Source: Bacillus sp. X1(2014) (GTDB taxonomy: Bacteria > Bacillota > Bacilli > Bacillales_B > DSM-18226). From it: DNA of 64,000 nucleotides. The notes beneath the pieces were generated by a model. The model worked only from the letters and a program-made list of their open reading frames with translations, ran no database searches and had not been told where the DNA came from. Below are positions 52,392-61,379 of the stretch, piece by piece. A program made the position numbers and the translations under genes. Position 1 is the first letter of the stretch; each line of letters starts with the position of its first letter. Location: NCBI RefSeq assembly GCF_007678255.1, contig NZ_VEED01000012.1, positions 102,725 to 166,724 of the forward strand, written 5' to 3'.

Positions 52392-52919
52392 CTAAGCTTT
52401 GTAATAAGGCGGAATACGCAGCCACTCGTGCCGATCCAAATACTGTTTTACCGTTAAGCCAGCCATAGTTTTTTTCAAGATAATTTTTGAAAAAATTAAA
52501 CCAACATCCGCACGAATAGATTCAGTAAGTCCTCTGGAAGCATAATTAACCCCCATAGCAAGATTGTAAGACATTAAGTTAGCCATCTCTTCATCGTTTA
52601 ATTTAGCACCTTCAGGTATACTCTTAAAATCTCCAACCGGTTTTTCCGGTGTAGTTTGAGGAAAAGGAACCCCTTCTTGCATGAGAAACTCTTGCAGCTC
52701 GTCTCTAATCGGAATATGAACGGTTTCTCTGATATCCTTTAAAATTTGCTTTAATTCCGGATCTTGAGCTAGATTGTAACCGATTTCCTCATTACGCATC
52801 GTCGTTTCCGTTCCTAATAGAAAAAACCATAGGTTGGAAACCTCCATGACATTTAATGGTCTTTTTTCGCCGTCCATAAATGGTTCAAAAACATCTTGAA
52901 TTAAGTCAAATAATTTCAT
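52392..52919 (-). CDS. DUF3231-family protein
   Basis: 175 aa, all-helical, with one DUF3231 repeat: FFLLGTETTMRNEEIGYNLAQDPELKQIL and ADVGLIFSKIILKKTMAGLTVKQYL. Longer family members carry two repeats. The family is found in spore formers and resembles coat-associated proteins, but its function is unknown. It is third in a row with the GMC oxidoreductase and the subunit-3 protein (54-bp gap), which suggests they act together. Confidence 0.78.
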   Translation of the reverse strand: MKLFDLIQDVFEPFMDGEKRPLNVMEVSNLWFFLLGTETTMRNEEIGYNLAQDPELKQILKDIRETVHIPIRDELQEFLMQEGVPFPQTTPEKPVGDFKSIPEGAKLNDEEMANLMSYNLAMGVNYASRGLTESIRADVGLIFSKIILKKTMAGLTVKQYLDRHEWLRIPPYYKA

Positions 52920-52973
52920 GTTTAAAGATCCCACCAAACTTTGATTTATTTAAAAGTAGGATTTCCAAGCATG

Positions 52974-54677
52974 CTAAGTAAAATACTTATTAAATAGTTT
53001 CTCTGCTGTACGGGTAGCTAAAGCCTGTGTCGTAAGGGTAGGATTAACTCCGCCTAAACTATTATAATGGACGCTGTTGTCCGCGATATATAACCTGTTT
53101 ACTTGAAATGCTTCGCAATTCTGATCAACAACAAAACCGATTCGCATCGTACTTTCCATATGAATCATCATTCCGGCCGGCCAATTTGTCCATATTATTT
53201 TTTTAGCGCCAGCTTTTCGTAACAAATCTGCCGCTATCTTAACTAGGTGGTTTCGTTTTCTTCTGGATGCTTTGGCAGGCTTATAGGTCACAACAGGCAC
53301 TGAACCATTTTCATCACTCAGTACTGGGTCGAGAGTAATTCCATTTCGCTGATCAACTTCATCATCTGTACTTACTAAAATATTCAACGTTATACGGTAG
53401 GAATCCATGGCTTCTTTTAAATCATATCCAAAAAGACGCCCCTTGATATCCCATGAATCGTCTATACTAGGCGGGTTTAAGAAAGAATATCCGGACTCAC
53501 TCACCCCATAAAAAGAGGCAGTTAATCCTGGGCTCATCCCAACTGTCTGCAGCGTCCCAAATCCAGGATAATCTAGCCTTGCCCCGCAAGTATTTCCTAC
53601 AAAGGGATTAATATCTGAAGTTCCGAGTATTGGAATCAATTCCTTTTCATCAAAGATTCCTGATAACCAATCCATATAATGATTAACCAATCCTCTTCCA
53701 ACCCAAGGATTCTCAGGCAGTCCTGAATTTAACCAAAGCCGCGGACTTTCAATGCATCCAGACGCCATCACTACGATTTCTGCCCTCAGCTCTTCCTGCT
53801 CCCCCGTCCAGGTATCCCTTATTTTTACTCCAACAGCATGCAGCCCTTTAGCAGGGGTATTTTCTGTTAAAATTTTTATAGCAAAGGCATTGGGTCTTAT
53901 ACAAACATTTCCTGTCTTTAAGGCTAGCGGAATATAACTAACATTTGTGGAGCGTTTGGCCATTCTATCTACAGAAGGTCCATGCGGACAACCGTTGATA
54001 CAATGACCCGAAAGCGTGCATCCTTCCATCCAGGATAGATCCTCTACAGAGATGTTCGGATTTTTAAGGTGATCATTAGGCGGCAAAATAGCATTAGGCT
54101 GCGGCCTATACCCTGGAACGGTCACATCCAGTGTAGGAATTAAATCCCACCCAGCCTTCCTCGCACCATAATAAAATAATTCTTCCTTTGCCGTAGTAGC
54201 GGCAAAGTTAACCGGTAGTGTCGATTCAACCTTTTCATAATAAGGAATAAGTTCCTGATAAGTTAGGGGCCAGACATTGTCTATGGCGCTGGGATATGCC
54301 CGGGGACAATTAGCTGTATAGGTCTGTGTGGTTCCCCCAACACCGGAACATTGCCAAATGACGCCCTTCTGATTAGCATGCCGATACCATTGTGGGCGAC
54401 TGCGATCCGCGGGGCCCCAACGAAACCTCCCTGATACTAAATCATTCATATTCATTTCATACTTGTTCAACAATTGTTTATATAGCTGGACATCCAAATC
54501 ATCTGGTGTCGAACTAGATTCCGCTCCAGGCTGTCTATTTGGATTAGGCCACTTTTTGTTCCCGTACCAAGGACCTGCTTCTAAAACCAACACCTTTAAT
54601 CCCATTTCTCCCAGTTCCTTTGCTATCACGGCTCCGCCGCCGCCAGCACCAATTACAATCACGTCCTGCTTGGTCAT
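52974..54677 (-). CDS. GMC-family oxidoreductase (gluconate 2-dehydrogenase large-subunit type)
   Basis: 567 aa. FAD-binding IVIGAGGGGAVIAKELGEMG (about 5-24) with LVLEAG, a GGVGGTTQ-like flavin segment, CINGCPHGP, and a C-terminal GGVNPTLTTQALATRTAEKL typical of the group. It oxidises an alcohol or sugar substrate at FAD. No Tat signal is visible and no cytochrome c subunit is encoded nearby, so it may act in the cytoplasm or spore. Its ATG overlaps the stop of the upstream subunit-3 gene by one base. Confidence 0.9.
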   Translation of the reverse strand: MTKQDVIVIGAGGGGAVIAKELGEMGLKVLVLEAGPWYGNKKWPNPNRQPGAESSSTPDDLDVQLYKQLLNKYEMNMNDLVSGRFRWGPADRSRPQWYRHANQKGVIWQCSGVGGTTQTYTANCPRAYPSAIDNVWPLTYQELIPYYEKVESTLPVNFAATTAKEELFYYGARKAGWDLIPTLDVTVPGYRPQPNAILPPNDHLKNPNISVEDLSWMEGCTLSGHCINGCPHGPSVDRMAKRSTNVSYIPLALKTGNVCIRPNAFAIKILTENTPAKGLHAVGVKIRDTWTGEQEELRAEIVVMASGCIESPRLWLNSGLPENPWVGRGLVNHYMDWLSGIFDEKELIPILGTSDINPFVGNTCGARLDYPGFGTLQTVGMSPGLTASFYGVSESGYSFLNPPSIDDSWDIKGRLFGYDLKEAMDSYRITLNILVSTDDEVDQRNGITLDPVLSDENGSVPVVTYKPAKASRRKRNHLVKIAADLLRKAGAKKIIWTNWPAGMMIHMESTMRIGFVVDQNCEAFQVNRLYIADNSVHYNSLGGVNPTLTTQALATRTAEKLFNKYFT

Positions 54678-55339
54678 TAGTCATTCACCTTCTTGTGTTG
54701 AATGGTTGCTAAGAATCCACGAAAATCACGATATCCAAAAGAAGGACCTGGATATTGGGTCTGTAACCATCCATGTGGAAAATATTCCACCCTTCTGTAC
54801 TCAGGAGAAAATAGTCGTGTGGTTCCATACGCTGTCCATTCCGAATACATGCCAAACATAGGGAGTTCATTTAGTGCATCTATCATAATTCGAACAAGTT
54901 CTGGGTTATTTTTGTATGGAATACTCAAGGTTTCAAGATTAATTTCAAGCTTTTCTATATGGGTAATCGCCCTCAACCTGTCTATCGGAGAAAGTGCTGA
55001 AAATGGACCTCCACCAGCGAATGTATGTACATTAAGTGGATATTGGATCTGCCCTGTCCGGATTAATTGAGCAGCGCCTGAGTCTAATAATTCAGCAGTA
55101 GCTTTCGACATGGACTTGCCATCTGCCAAATTTAATTGCGCTTTAACCGGGAGAGCAATGGAATGATCCAATATCCAAATGATATATTCATATACATCTA
55201 ATTCCAGTGCCCCTGCGACTTGAATAGTTCCTTTTGAATTATATCTAAAATGGGGTGGAATTATCGCCTGAACTAGTGCTTGAAATGTCGACTTGATATA
55301 TTGATTTTTGGTTCGCTCAATACCGTTTGGTTCCGCCAT
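54677..55339 (-). CDS. Gluconate 2-dehydrogenase subunit 3-family protein
   Basis: 220 aa. Middle and C-terminal pattern FRALTHIEKLEI-like segment, MFGMYSEWTAYG and FPHGWLQTQYPGPSFGYRDFRGF match the small third subunit of sugar dehydrogenases, thought to help fold or export the flavoprotein. No signal peptide. ATG at 55339 is 9 nt after AAAGGGG; an earlier ATG overlaps that site. First gene of the operon. Confidence 0.85.
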   Translation of the reverse strand: MAEPNGIERTKNQYIKSTFQALVQAIIPPHFRYNSKGTIQVAGALELDVYEYIIWILDHSIALPVKAQLNLADGKSMSKATAELLDSGAAQLIRTGQIQYPLNVHTFAGGGPFSALSPIDRLRAITHIEKLEINLETLSIPYKNNPELVRIMIDALNELPMFGMYSEWTAYGTTRLFSPEYRRVEYFPHGWLQTQYPGPSFGYRDFRGFLATIQHKKVND

Positions 55340-55420
55340 TTTCAACATCCCCTTTTAGGATTGAAGAATGATCACATACACTTCCTATTAATATTTATGT
55401 TTCTGTTTTTCTATGTCATG

Positions 55421-55451
55421 AAAAAAGCCTGAGGACAATTCATCCTCAAGC
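55421..55451 (-). terminator. Terminator of the CAP-domain gene
   Basis: GCTTGAGGA/TCCTCAGGC stem (one G-T pair), then TTTTTT. Confidence 0.85.
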
Positions 55452-55463
55452 CTCAAGCACTTA

Positions 55464-56174
55464 TTATTTACCGATAAATTCCTGTGTCCAATAATTACCC
55501 TGCGAGACATATCCTACCCCAATATAATTATAGTTCGGGCTGAGGATATTCTTACGGTGTCCTTCACTATTCATCCAAGCTTTGACGACTTCTTCAGGGG
55601 TTCGCTGTCCCATGGCAATATTTTCACCTGCATAACGATAGGAAATCCCATACTTTTTCATCATATCAAATGGTGAACCGTATGTTGGGCTTGTATGGCT
55701 AAAGTAGCCATTTGCAGACATATCACGTGATTTTTCATGAGCCATTTTGCTAAGTGTTACATCTACTTTAAGGGCCGGTAAGCCATTTTTAGCTCGTTCT
55801 TGATTGGTTAAATCAACTACTTTTTGCTCATAAGCACTTAAGGTACTAGTAGTTTGGGCTGTATTCGTGACAGGTGCCGGTTGCTGCTGGACAGGCTGTG
55901 GCGCGGTTTGAGCAGGCTCCTGTGTTTCGACCGTTTGATTTGGTTGAGTCTGAGTTGGCTGCTTTACAGTATTTTGTGAAAATGTAAATCCTAAACTAGC
56001 AAGATATTTCTCAATGACACTATTAAGCTCATTCAAATTTGTCCCTTGGTATACATAGACTTTTTCCTGTACCGACGGGCTATTAGTGGACGCATGGGCT
56101 TTATTTAAGACCGGATTTGACATCATTAATGCCGCTGCAGCTGCAACAGTAAGAATTGCTTTTTTCTTCATCAT
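55464..56174 (-). CDS. Secreted CAP-domain protein (YkwD-like)
   Basis: 236 aa. Signal peptide 1-28 (cleavage near AHAST), a short domain to about 65, a Pro/Gln/Thr-rich linker (about 67-108), and a CAP domain (about 112-236) with VVDLTNQERAKNGLPAL, a His in MAHEKSRDM, GYFSHTSP, GENIAMG and HRKNILSPNYNYIGVGY. CAP proteins of Bacillus are exported, often in spores or the cell wall; no catalytic role is established. AGGAGG precedes two ATG codons. Confidence 0.92.
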   Translation of the reverse strand: MMKKKAILTVAAAAALMMSNPVLNKAHASTNSPSVQEKVYVYQGTNLNELNSVIEKYLASLGFTFSQNTVKQPTQTQPNQTVETQEPAQTAPQPVQQQPAPVTNTAQTTSTLSAYEQKVVDLTNQERAKNGLPALKVDVTLSKMAHEKSRDMSANGYFSHTSPTYGSPFDMMKKYGISYRYAGENIAMGQRTPEEVVKAWMNSEGHRKNILSPNYNYIGVGYVSQGNYWTQEFIGK

Positions 56175-56474
56175 TGATTCTTCCTCCTATTTCGACAATT
56201 TGCCGTTTTTCCACAAATTCATCGTAACACATGATTTTTGTCATATTTGAGGAAGGATTTTACAGCAGAATGTATGATCCATTCTATTAGAAACTTCATT
56301 TCATGCTAACTCCTGATACTCTAAGTCTCTTTCTCTATCAAGAAAAAACGATTCTCTTTACAACACCTACTAAATAACGGAATAATTACCAATAATTATA
56401 AAAACAAACAATATTGACACCTCTTACAACTTACATCCTTCTTAACAAATATTTCAGAAAAGTATCGTATTTTA
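56175..56474. other. Gene-free interval
   Basis: About 300 bp, AT-rich, with no convincing reading frame, hairpin or repeat. It should contain the promoter of the CAP-domain gene. Confidence 0.5.
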
Positions 56475-57443
56475 CTATTTAGTATTAACTGGAGTAAGGG
56501 CTTCACCGCCTGTTAATACACTCATCATATTATCGGAAGCTAAATGTGCCATCTTCATTCTTGTTTTCACACTTGCACTTCCAATGTGCGGGAGTGTTAC
56601 CACATTTGGCAGGGACAATAGGGGGTGGTCCAATGATACGGGTTCTTGTTCAAACACATCCAGTCCAGCTCCCCAAATCTCTTCATTCTTCAATGAATGA
56701 TATAATGCTTCTTCATCGACAATGCCCCCTCTTGCTGTATTGATCAGAATGGCATCTTTTTTCATAAGTGACAATTCTTCTTTACTGATCAAGTGGTGAA
56801 CTTCAGGACTGTACGGCAGCAGCAGGCAAACAAAATCTGATTGCTGTAACAAGTCCTTCATTTCTCTGTAGTGAATTCCTAGCTGTTCTTCTTTTTCCAA
56901 TTTCCGTGTCCGATTATGATAGAGAATGTTCATATCAAACCCCTGCGCCCGCTTAACCAGGGCTTCGCCAATTCTCCCAAATCCAATAATCCCCAAGGTG
57001 GCACCATAAATATCCTGTCCAGTCATTTGCATGAGGGACCAGGCGCCCCATTCCCCACTGCGTAAATAATCCGATCCCTCCACGACTCTTCTAGCTGCTG
57101 CCATTAGCAGGGCAAACGTTAAATCCGCTGTCGTTTCGGTTAATACACCAGGTGTGTTAGTTACGATGATTCCCTTCTCCGTTGCCGTTTGAATATCGAT
57201 ATTATTATAGCCAACCGCAATATTACTAATGACCTGCAACTGTTTCGCATTACTTAGGACCTCTTCGTCTATCTTTTCTGTTAATAGACAGATCAGCCCG
57301 TCTATCTCTTCAATTTCATTTAATAACACATCCCTTGGAACGGGAACATTTTCTTCAGACCACATCTTTACATGAAATTGACTTGAAAGTTTATCGACAA
57401 TTTCTCCGGGTAGCTTTCTCGTAATATAAATCGTTTTTTTCAA
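56475..57443 (-). CDS. D-isomer-specific 2-hydroxyacid dehydrogenase
   Basis: 322 aa. NAD loop GIIGFGRIGEALVKRAQGF (about 150-168), catalytic Arg in NTARGGIVDEEAL, Glu in DVFEQEP, His in LPHIGSAS. Sequence style fits the glyoxylate/hydroxypyruvate reductase group. TTG at 57443 is 5 nt after GGTGGAGG. It begins 30 bp after xylR, so the two are probably co-transcribed. Confidence 0.9.
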   Translation of the reverse strand: MKKTIYITRKLPGEIVDKLSSQFHVKMWSEENVPVPRDVLLNEIEEIDGLICLLTEKIDEEVLSNAKQLQVISNIAVGYNNIDIQTATEKGIIVTNTPGVLTETTADLTFALLMAAARRVVEGSDYLRSGEWGAWSLMQMTGQDIYGATLGIIGFGRIGEALVKRAQGFDMNILYHNRTRKLEKEEQLGIHYREMKDLLQQSDFVCLLLPYSPEVHHLISKEELSLMKKDAILINTARGGIVDEEALYHSLKNEEIWGAGLDVFEQEPVSLDHPLLSLPNVVTLPHIGSASVKTRMKMAHLASDNMMSVLTGGEALTPVNTK

Positions 57444-57473
57444 ACTTACCTCCACCTTTCACATGTACCTGTT

Positions 57474-58628
57474 TTAAGATGTAAACATTTCTAAGAAATG
57501 TTCAATAACAATCGAAGACATCCCTAAAGCAGGAGCATTTTTTCCTAAGGAAGAGAGAAATAATTCCTGACTGTTGTTAAGCTGGTCATTACTTCTTGAT
57601 GAAATAGAATTTCTAATTGAGTTCATAACCATAGGCAGAGCTTCAACAATGTCATTTCGAATAATAATGGCTTGTGGGTTAAATGTATTTAAGATACTTG
57701 TCATTCCAATTCCAAGGTAAAAGCCGAAGTTTTGTAATGCCATTAATATTTCTGGATCATTTTGGTTGGCCAGATGGATTAGTTCCTGACTAGAATTGAC
57801 ACGATTGTTTTGCTGAAAGGTATGGAGTAATGCTTTTTCAGAGGCGTATAGTTCCCAGCACCCTTTATTGCCACAACTGCATTTGAGTCCATTATAGTCG
57901 ATGGTTAAATGGCCCATTTCACCCGCGAACCCATTGACCCCTCGATATATATCATGATTAATGACAATTCCAATCCCGATTCCCGTCCCGACACTCACGT
58001 AAATTAAGTTTTCGTAATTTTTAGCTGCCCCGAAGACTTTTTCCCCATAGGCACCAGCATTGGCTTCATTTTCAATAAAAACAGGTACTTGAAATTCCCT
58101 TTCAATATCAGCTTTTAAGTCAAGTTGATAATTCCAGTCGACGTTAGGAGTAAAAATGACCTTTTGCTCTGTACTGACCAGACCTGGAACACAGATCCCG
58201 ATGCCAATTAAACCATAAGGAGATTCAGGGATTTGATTGCTTAGTTCCTTAATCATTGAAAACAATATCTCTTTGTTGGTATCAAGAGAAGGTTTCTCTA
58301 GATGATGGTATTGATTAACAACGATGTTTCCTTTTAAATCTGTTAGAATTCCAATGATAGAATCAACACCAATATCTATGCCGATTGAATAACCCGCATT
58401 TTTATTAAAAACAAGCATCACAGGCTTTCTCCCGCCGCTGGATTGCCCTTGTCCGATTTCAAAAATCAGCTTCTTTTCTATTAAAGTATTTACTTGGGAA
58501 GATACAGTCGATTTATTTAATCCTGTTATTTCAGATAATCTCGCTCTCGAGATTGGAGAATTGGAAACAATTTCATTCAATAATACCTTTTGGTTCATTT
58601 TTTTCACTAATATTTGATCCGCTATCAT
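57474..58628 (-). CDS. xylR: Xylose-type repressor XylR (ROK family)
   Basis: 384 aa, very close to B. subtilis XylR: IADQILVKKMNQKVLLNEI, the HTH SRARLSEITGLNKSTVSSQV (about 30-49), FEIGQGQSSGGRKPVML, the ROK sugar site, and the zinc motif CSCGNKGCWELYAS. It would bind xyl operators and be released by xylose. No xylA or xylB is in the window; the neighbour is a hydroxyacid dehydrogenase. ATG at 58628 is 10 nt after GGGGTG. Confidence 0.92.
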   Translation of the reverse strand: MIADQILVKKMNQKVLLNEIVSNSPISRARLSEITGLNKSTVSSQVNTLIEKKLIFEIGQGQSSGGRKPVMLVFNKNAGYSIGIDIGVDSIIGILTDLKGNIVVNQYHHLEKPSLDTNKEILFSMIKELSNQIPESPYGLIGIGICVPGLVSTEQKVIFTPNVDWNYQLDLKADIEREFQVPVFIENEANAGAYGEKVFGAAKNYENLIYVSVGTGIGIGIVINHDIYRGVNGFAGEMGHLTIDYNGLKCSCGNKGCWELYASEKALLHTFQQNNRVNSSQELIHLANQNDPEILMALQNFGFYLGIGMTSILNTFNPQAIIIRNDIVEALPMVMNSIRNSISSRSNDQLNNSQELFLSSLGKNAPALGMSSIVIEHFLEMFTS

Positions 58629-58785
58629 CAATAGTTTGCACCCCATTTGTATAATGCGTAAATTAAGTATCAATTATTTTTATAGTATTATTCCATTATA
58701 AATCAACTTTCTGGGGAATTATACTTAAATAATTCAAAATATGTGATTGATGAAAACCATTAATTTTTTTGAGATACATTATATG

Positions 58786-58814
58786 TTATTTTGTTTATCC
58801 AAACAACAAACTAA
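58786..58814. promoter_or_regulatory. XylR operator-like dyad
   Basis: TTATTTTGTT-n9-AACAAACTAA. The right arm equals the xylO half-site of Bacillus; the left has one change and the spacer is 9 instead of 5. It lies about 160 bp upstream of xylR. Confidence 0.45.
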
Positions 58815-58835
58815 TAATCTGTTACTTTATCGTAA

Positions 58836-58859
58836 TAAAAAAGGACTGAATATCAGCCC
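58836..58859 (-). terminator. Terminator of the ger operon
   Basis: GGGCTGA/TCAGTCC with a 3-nt loop (one G-T pair), then TTTTTTATT on the minus strand. Confidence 0.75.
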
Positions 58860-58884
58860 TCGGTGTTGCCAATTGAAATTAGTT

Positions 58885-59040
58885 TTAAAGGATCGAGAAG
58901 AAAGGCAGGACGATTAAGCAAAGAGAAAGAAAAAATATGGCCATTGCACCCATTTTTTGTTTTTCCCTCCACAAGGAAACGCCGAATCCTATGGTATACA
59001 CAGTAATTAAAAACAGACTAACGTAGATAAATAATCGCAA
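58885..59040 (-). CDS. Small two-helix membrane protein of the ger operon (51 aa)
   Basis: TTG directly after the gerC stop, with AGGTAGGGG 5 nt upstream. 51 codons encode two membrane helices (about 2-22 and 31-51) with a WREKQK turn. Small 'D' proteins of this build are encoded with several Bacillus GerA-type receptors and modulate them; that assignment is by position and size only. A terminator follows. Confidence 0.72.
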   Translation of the reverse strand: MRLFIYVSLFLITVYTIGFGVSLWREKQKMGAMAIFFLSLCLIVLPFFSIL

Positions 59041-60288
59041 CTACACCCCTACCTTTGGAGGTTTTTTTGTTCTTTTACCATAATCAACAATTTCGACATC
59101 TACTTTCACATGAATGTCCGCTTTCTGATATGATTTTCCCCAATTGAACTTTTTATATTCCTGAATCGTCCCAAAGTATTTTCGGGCATACATGGATAAT
59201 GGATAGGGTGCACCCTTAAATTTTGTTTGTGTCTTTTTTAATAATTTTTCGTTCAGTGTTTTTATATGAGCGGCTATTTGTTTTTTTACTATTTGTTGAT
59301 TTTTTTCCTCAGTATAGTTAACCATTGATGGGTTTGATATGATTTCTATCTTTAAAGGGATGGTTATAAAAATTTTTGGCCTTTGCCCCTTTAAGTCCAT
59401 CTTCACTTTATTATTTTCTGTTTTCATGATTCTTGCTGCAAACTGCAACTGGTCGTCCGAAAAAGGATCAGGTATATCAACCAATATATCATGGATGTTC
59501 GTTGAATCATCTAGAATATTGATATTACGTGTTTCTTGACCGTTTAGCGTATTAATCATCACACCATTCTTGAAGACAGCTGACCCAATAAACTGTGTAG
59601 TACCCACTTCGCCTGTAGCATTCAATTGTCCTGCCATGTATTCATCTTCACTTCTTATTTCGGGATTCTTTTCCTTATTGGCTGTTGTGTACATCGCCAA
59701 ATATAAATCAGTCCCTCTTTCCAATGTTTTAAAAAATTTAAAGAGGGTGGAATCTGGGATGAACCCATTTTCAATTCCGTGATTAACCATGAATTGAAAG
59801 TATTTATGTGGTCTTGTTTCCATTTTCGGCCGATTACTAATAAAATACTCACTTGCCTTTTCTTTAGATATGGCTAAATGACAATCTAAACGAATGTCTT
59901 TATCCTTTAAGACGTCGTAAAACTTCATAATAAAATCTTTGTCATGTGCATATTCCTCGGAGACAACAATAATATTTAATAGTTCATAACTAATATCCCG
60001 GGAGATGATGGAATTGCCTGTAGCTTTCGCCGCAATGAAATCATTGGCATCAAACGAGACAATTTCCCGCGGCTTTTCGGTTGACCCGCCACCACCTTGC
60101 ATACTGCCTACTTCCGGATTGGCAAGTAACATGGTGACTTTGATTTTCCCTTCTTCTTTGGAGCGATCTAATCCTAGTCCGATCACGTAGGCTTTGTCTT
60201 CAATTTCTTGACGATCCCAACAGCCTGTCAACAAACAAACAATGACGAAAAACAACAATGTTTTACATACTGCCTCTGTTTTTTTCAT
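59041..60288 (-). CDS. Germinant receptor lipoprotein, Ger(x)C family
   Basis: 415 aa. Lipobox LLTGCW (Cys near 23) then DRQEIEDKAYVIGLGLD, the typical GerC opening; KNGVMINTLNGQET and a C-terminal ...QTKFKGAPYPLSMYARKYFG are also family features. It is anchored to the outer face of the spore inner membrane. The start overlaps gerB by 26 nt, so translation is coupled. Confidence 0.92.
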   Translation of the reverse strand: MKKTEAVCKTLLFFVIVCLLTGCWDRQEIEDKAYVIGLGLDRSKEEGKIKVTMLLANPEVGSMQGGGGSTEKPREIVSFDANDFIAAKATGNSIISRDISYELLNIIVVSEEYAHDKDFIMKFYDVLKDKDIRLDCHLAISKEKASEYFISNRPKMETRPHKYFQFMVNHGIENGFIPDSTLFKFFKTLERGTDLYLAMYTTANKEKNPEIRSEDEYMAGQLNATGEVGTTQFIGSAVFKNGVMINTLNGQETRNINILDDSTNIHDILVDIPDPFSDDQLQFAARIMKTENNKVKMDLKGQRPKIFITIPLKIEIISNPSMVNYTEEKNQQIVKKQIAAHIKTLNEKLLKKTQTKFKGAPYPLSMYARKYFGTIQEYKKFNWGKSYQKADIHVKVDVEIVDYGKRTKKPPKVGV

Positions 60289-61372
60289 GTTTAAATTCTC
60301 CCTTTAGCAGTGCAACCAGCCATAAAGTGATCGAAATAATCAAAAATGTAGGTCCTGTAAAACTTCTTAAAATCGGTTTCAGTTGGAGACTGAGATCATA
60401 AGGTGATTCCGGAATGGATCCAATTAATAAATAAAGCGTTGCCAGGGCTGGAATTAGGAATTCAAAGTCTTTAATTTTAAATAACTGACCGAACATAAGT
60501 GCATTTATGTACAATAATGCTGTGAAACGAATAAATGCCGCCATTAACCATGTGACGAAAAATATAATTTCGATATTCGGAAAGAAAGTTCCAATTGAAA
60601 TAAAACGAATCGCTGTGTGGAATGGATAGCCAATTCCTTTTAAGGATGAATCAAACATACAGATGAAAATAATAATACCCACACTCAGTTGGATGCAGAC
60701 GTAAACTAAGGCAATCCACGTACCCTTTCGAAAATCTTGGTATGAGGCGATAGACGGTATAATCAAGGCAAACAGAAAAAATTCAGAAAAAAGAGATAGA
60801 CTTAGTGAGCTTTGCTTCAATATTTCAAGTTTTCCAGGACCCCAAATGGGGAAAAGGGATTGAATACTGCTATCTTGAGTACTTAAAACGAACGAAAGAA
60901 ACAAGAATAGTACTGCGTAGTAAACAACCAGATAGGCAACCGATCCGATATGCTGAATCCCCTTCTTCGCACCATATGCACAAACGCCCATTAAGAGGGT
61001 ATAGATGATGACCATAGGTGTCCTATTAAAATAAAACGTCTTTATGATCGATGGATACGTTCTTGAATCGAACGAAATAGAAAAGGAATTGATGATAAAT
61101 ATGAAAAAACAGACAAAAAATCCTAGGTATTTTCCGAGTAATTTTTGAATAACAGAAAATAGATTTTTGTTTTGATACAACGACATGGTCTTTATTAATA
61201 AAAAGAGCGGGATAAAAGAGATTCCGGCCGTTATGATTGGGATAATCCATGCTGCGTTTTGGGCCTTTAGAAACAGAGCAGTTGGTGTGTCTTCAGTTAT
61301 TTTCGCACCAACCATTAAAATGACGATGGACATATATTCACGGATACCAATTTTTCCAGGTTGCTGCTTCAT
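60263..61372 (-). CDS. Germinant receptor permease-like subunit, GerB (GerAB/ArcD/ProY) family
   Basis: 369 aa, about ten helices. IGIREYMSIVILMVGAKI at the N-terminus, SFDSRTYPSIIKTFYFNRTP near 100-120 and the APC-fold pattern throughout fit GerAB homologues. It is the likely germinant-binding subunit, in the spore inner membrane. The ligand cannot be read from sequence. It starts 7 nt after gerA. Confidence 0.92.
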   Translation of the reverse strand: MKQQPGKIGIREYMSIVILMVGAKITEDTPTALFLKAQNAAWIIPIITAGISFIPLFLLIKTMSLYQNKNLFSVIQKLLGKYLGFFVCFFIFIINSFSISFDSRTYPSIIKTFYFNRTPMVIIYTLLMGVCAYGAKKGIQHIGSVAYLVVYYAVLFLFLSFVLSTQDSSIQSLFPIWGPGKLEILKQSSLSLSLFSEFFLFALIIPSIASYQDFRKGTWIALVYVCIQLSVGIIIFICMFDSSLKGIGYPFHTAIRFISIGTFFPNIEIIFFVTWLMAAFIRFTALLYINALMFGQLFKIKDFEFLIPALATLYLLIGSIPESPYDLSLQLKPILRSFTGPTFLIISITLWLVALLKGEFKHEKNRGSM

Positions 61373-61379
61373 ATGTTTT

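Noticed and set aside
54463..55070. Plus-strand reading frames opposite the GMC and subunit-3 genes
   Set aside because: They are antisense to well-supported genes and have no family features or ribosome sites.
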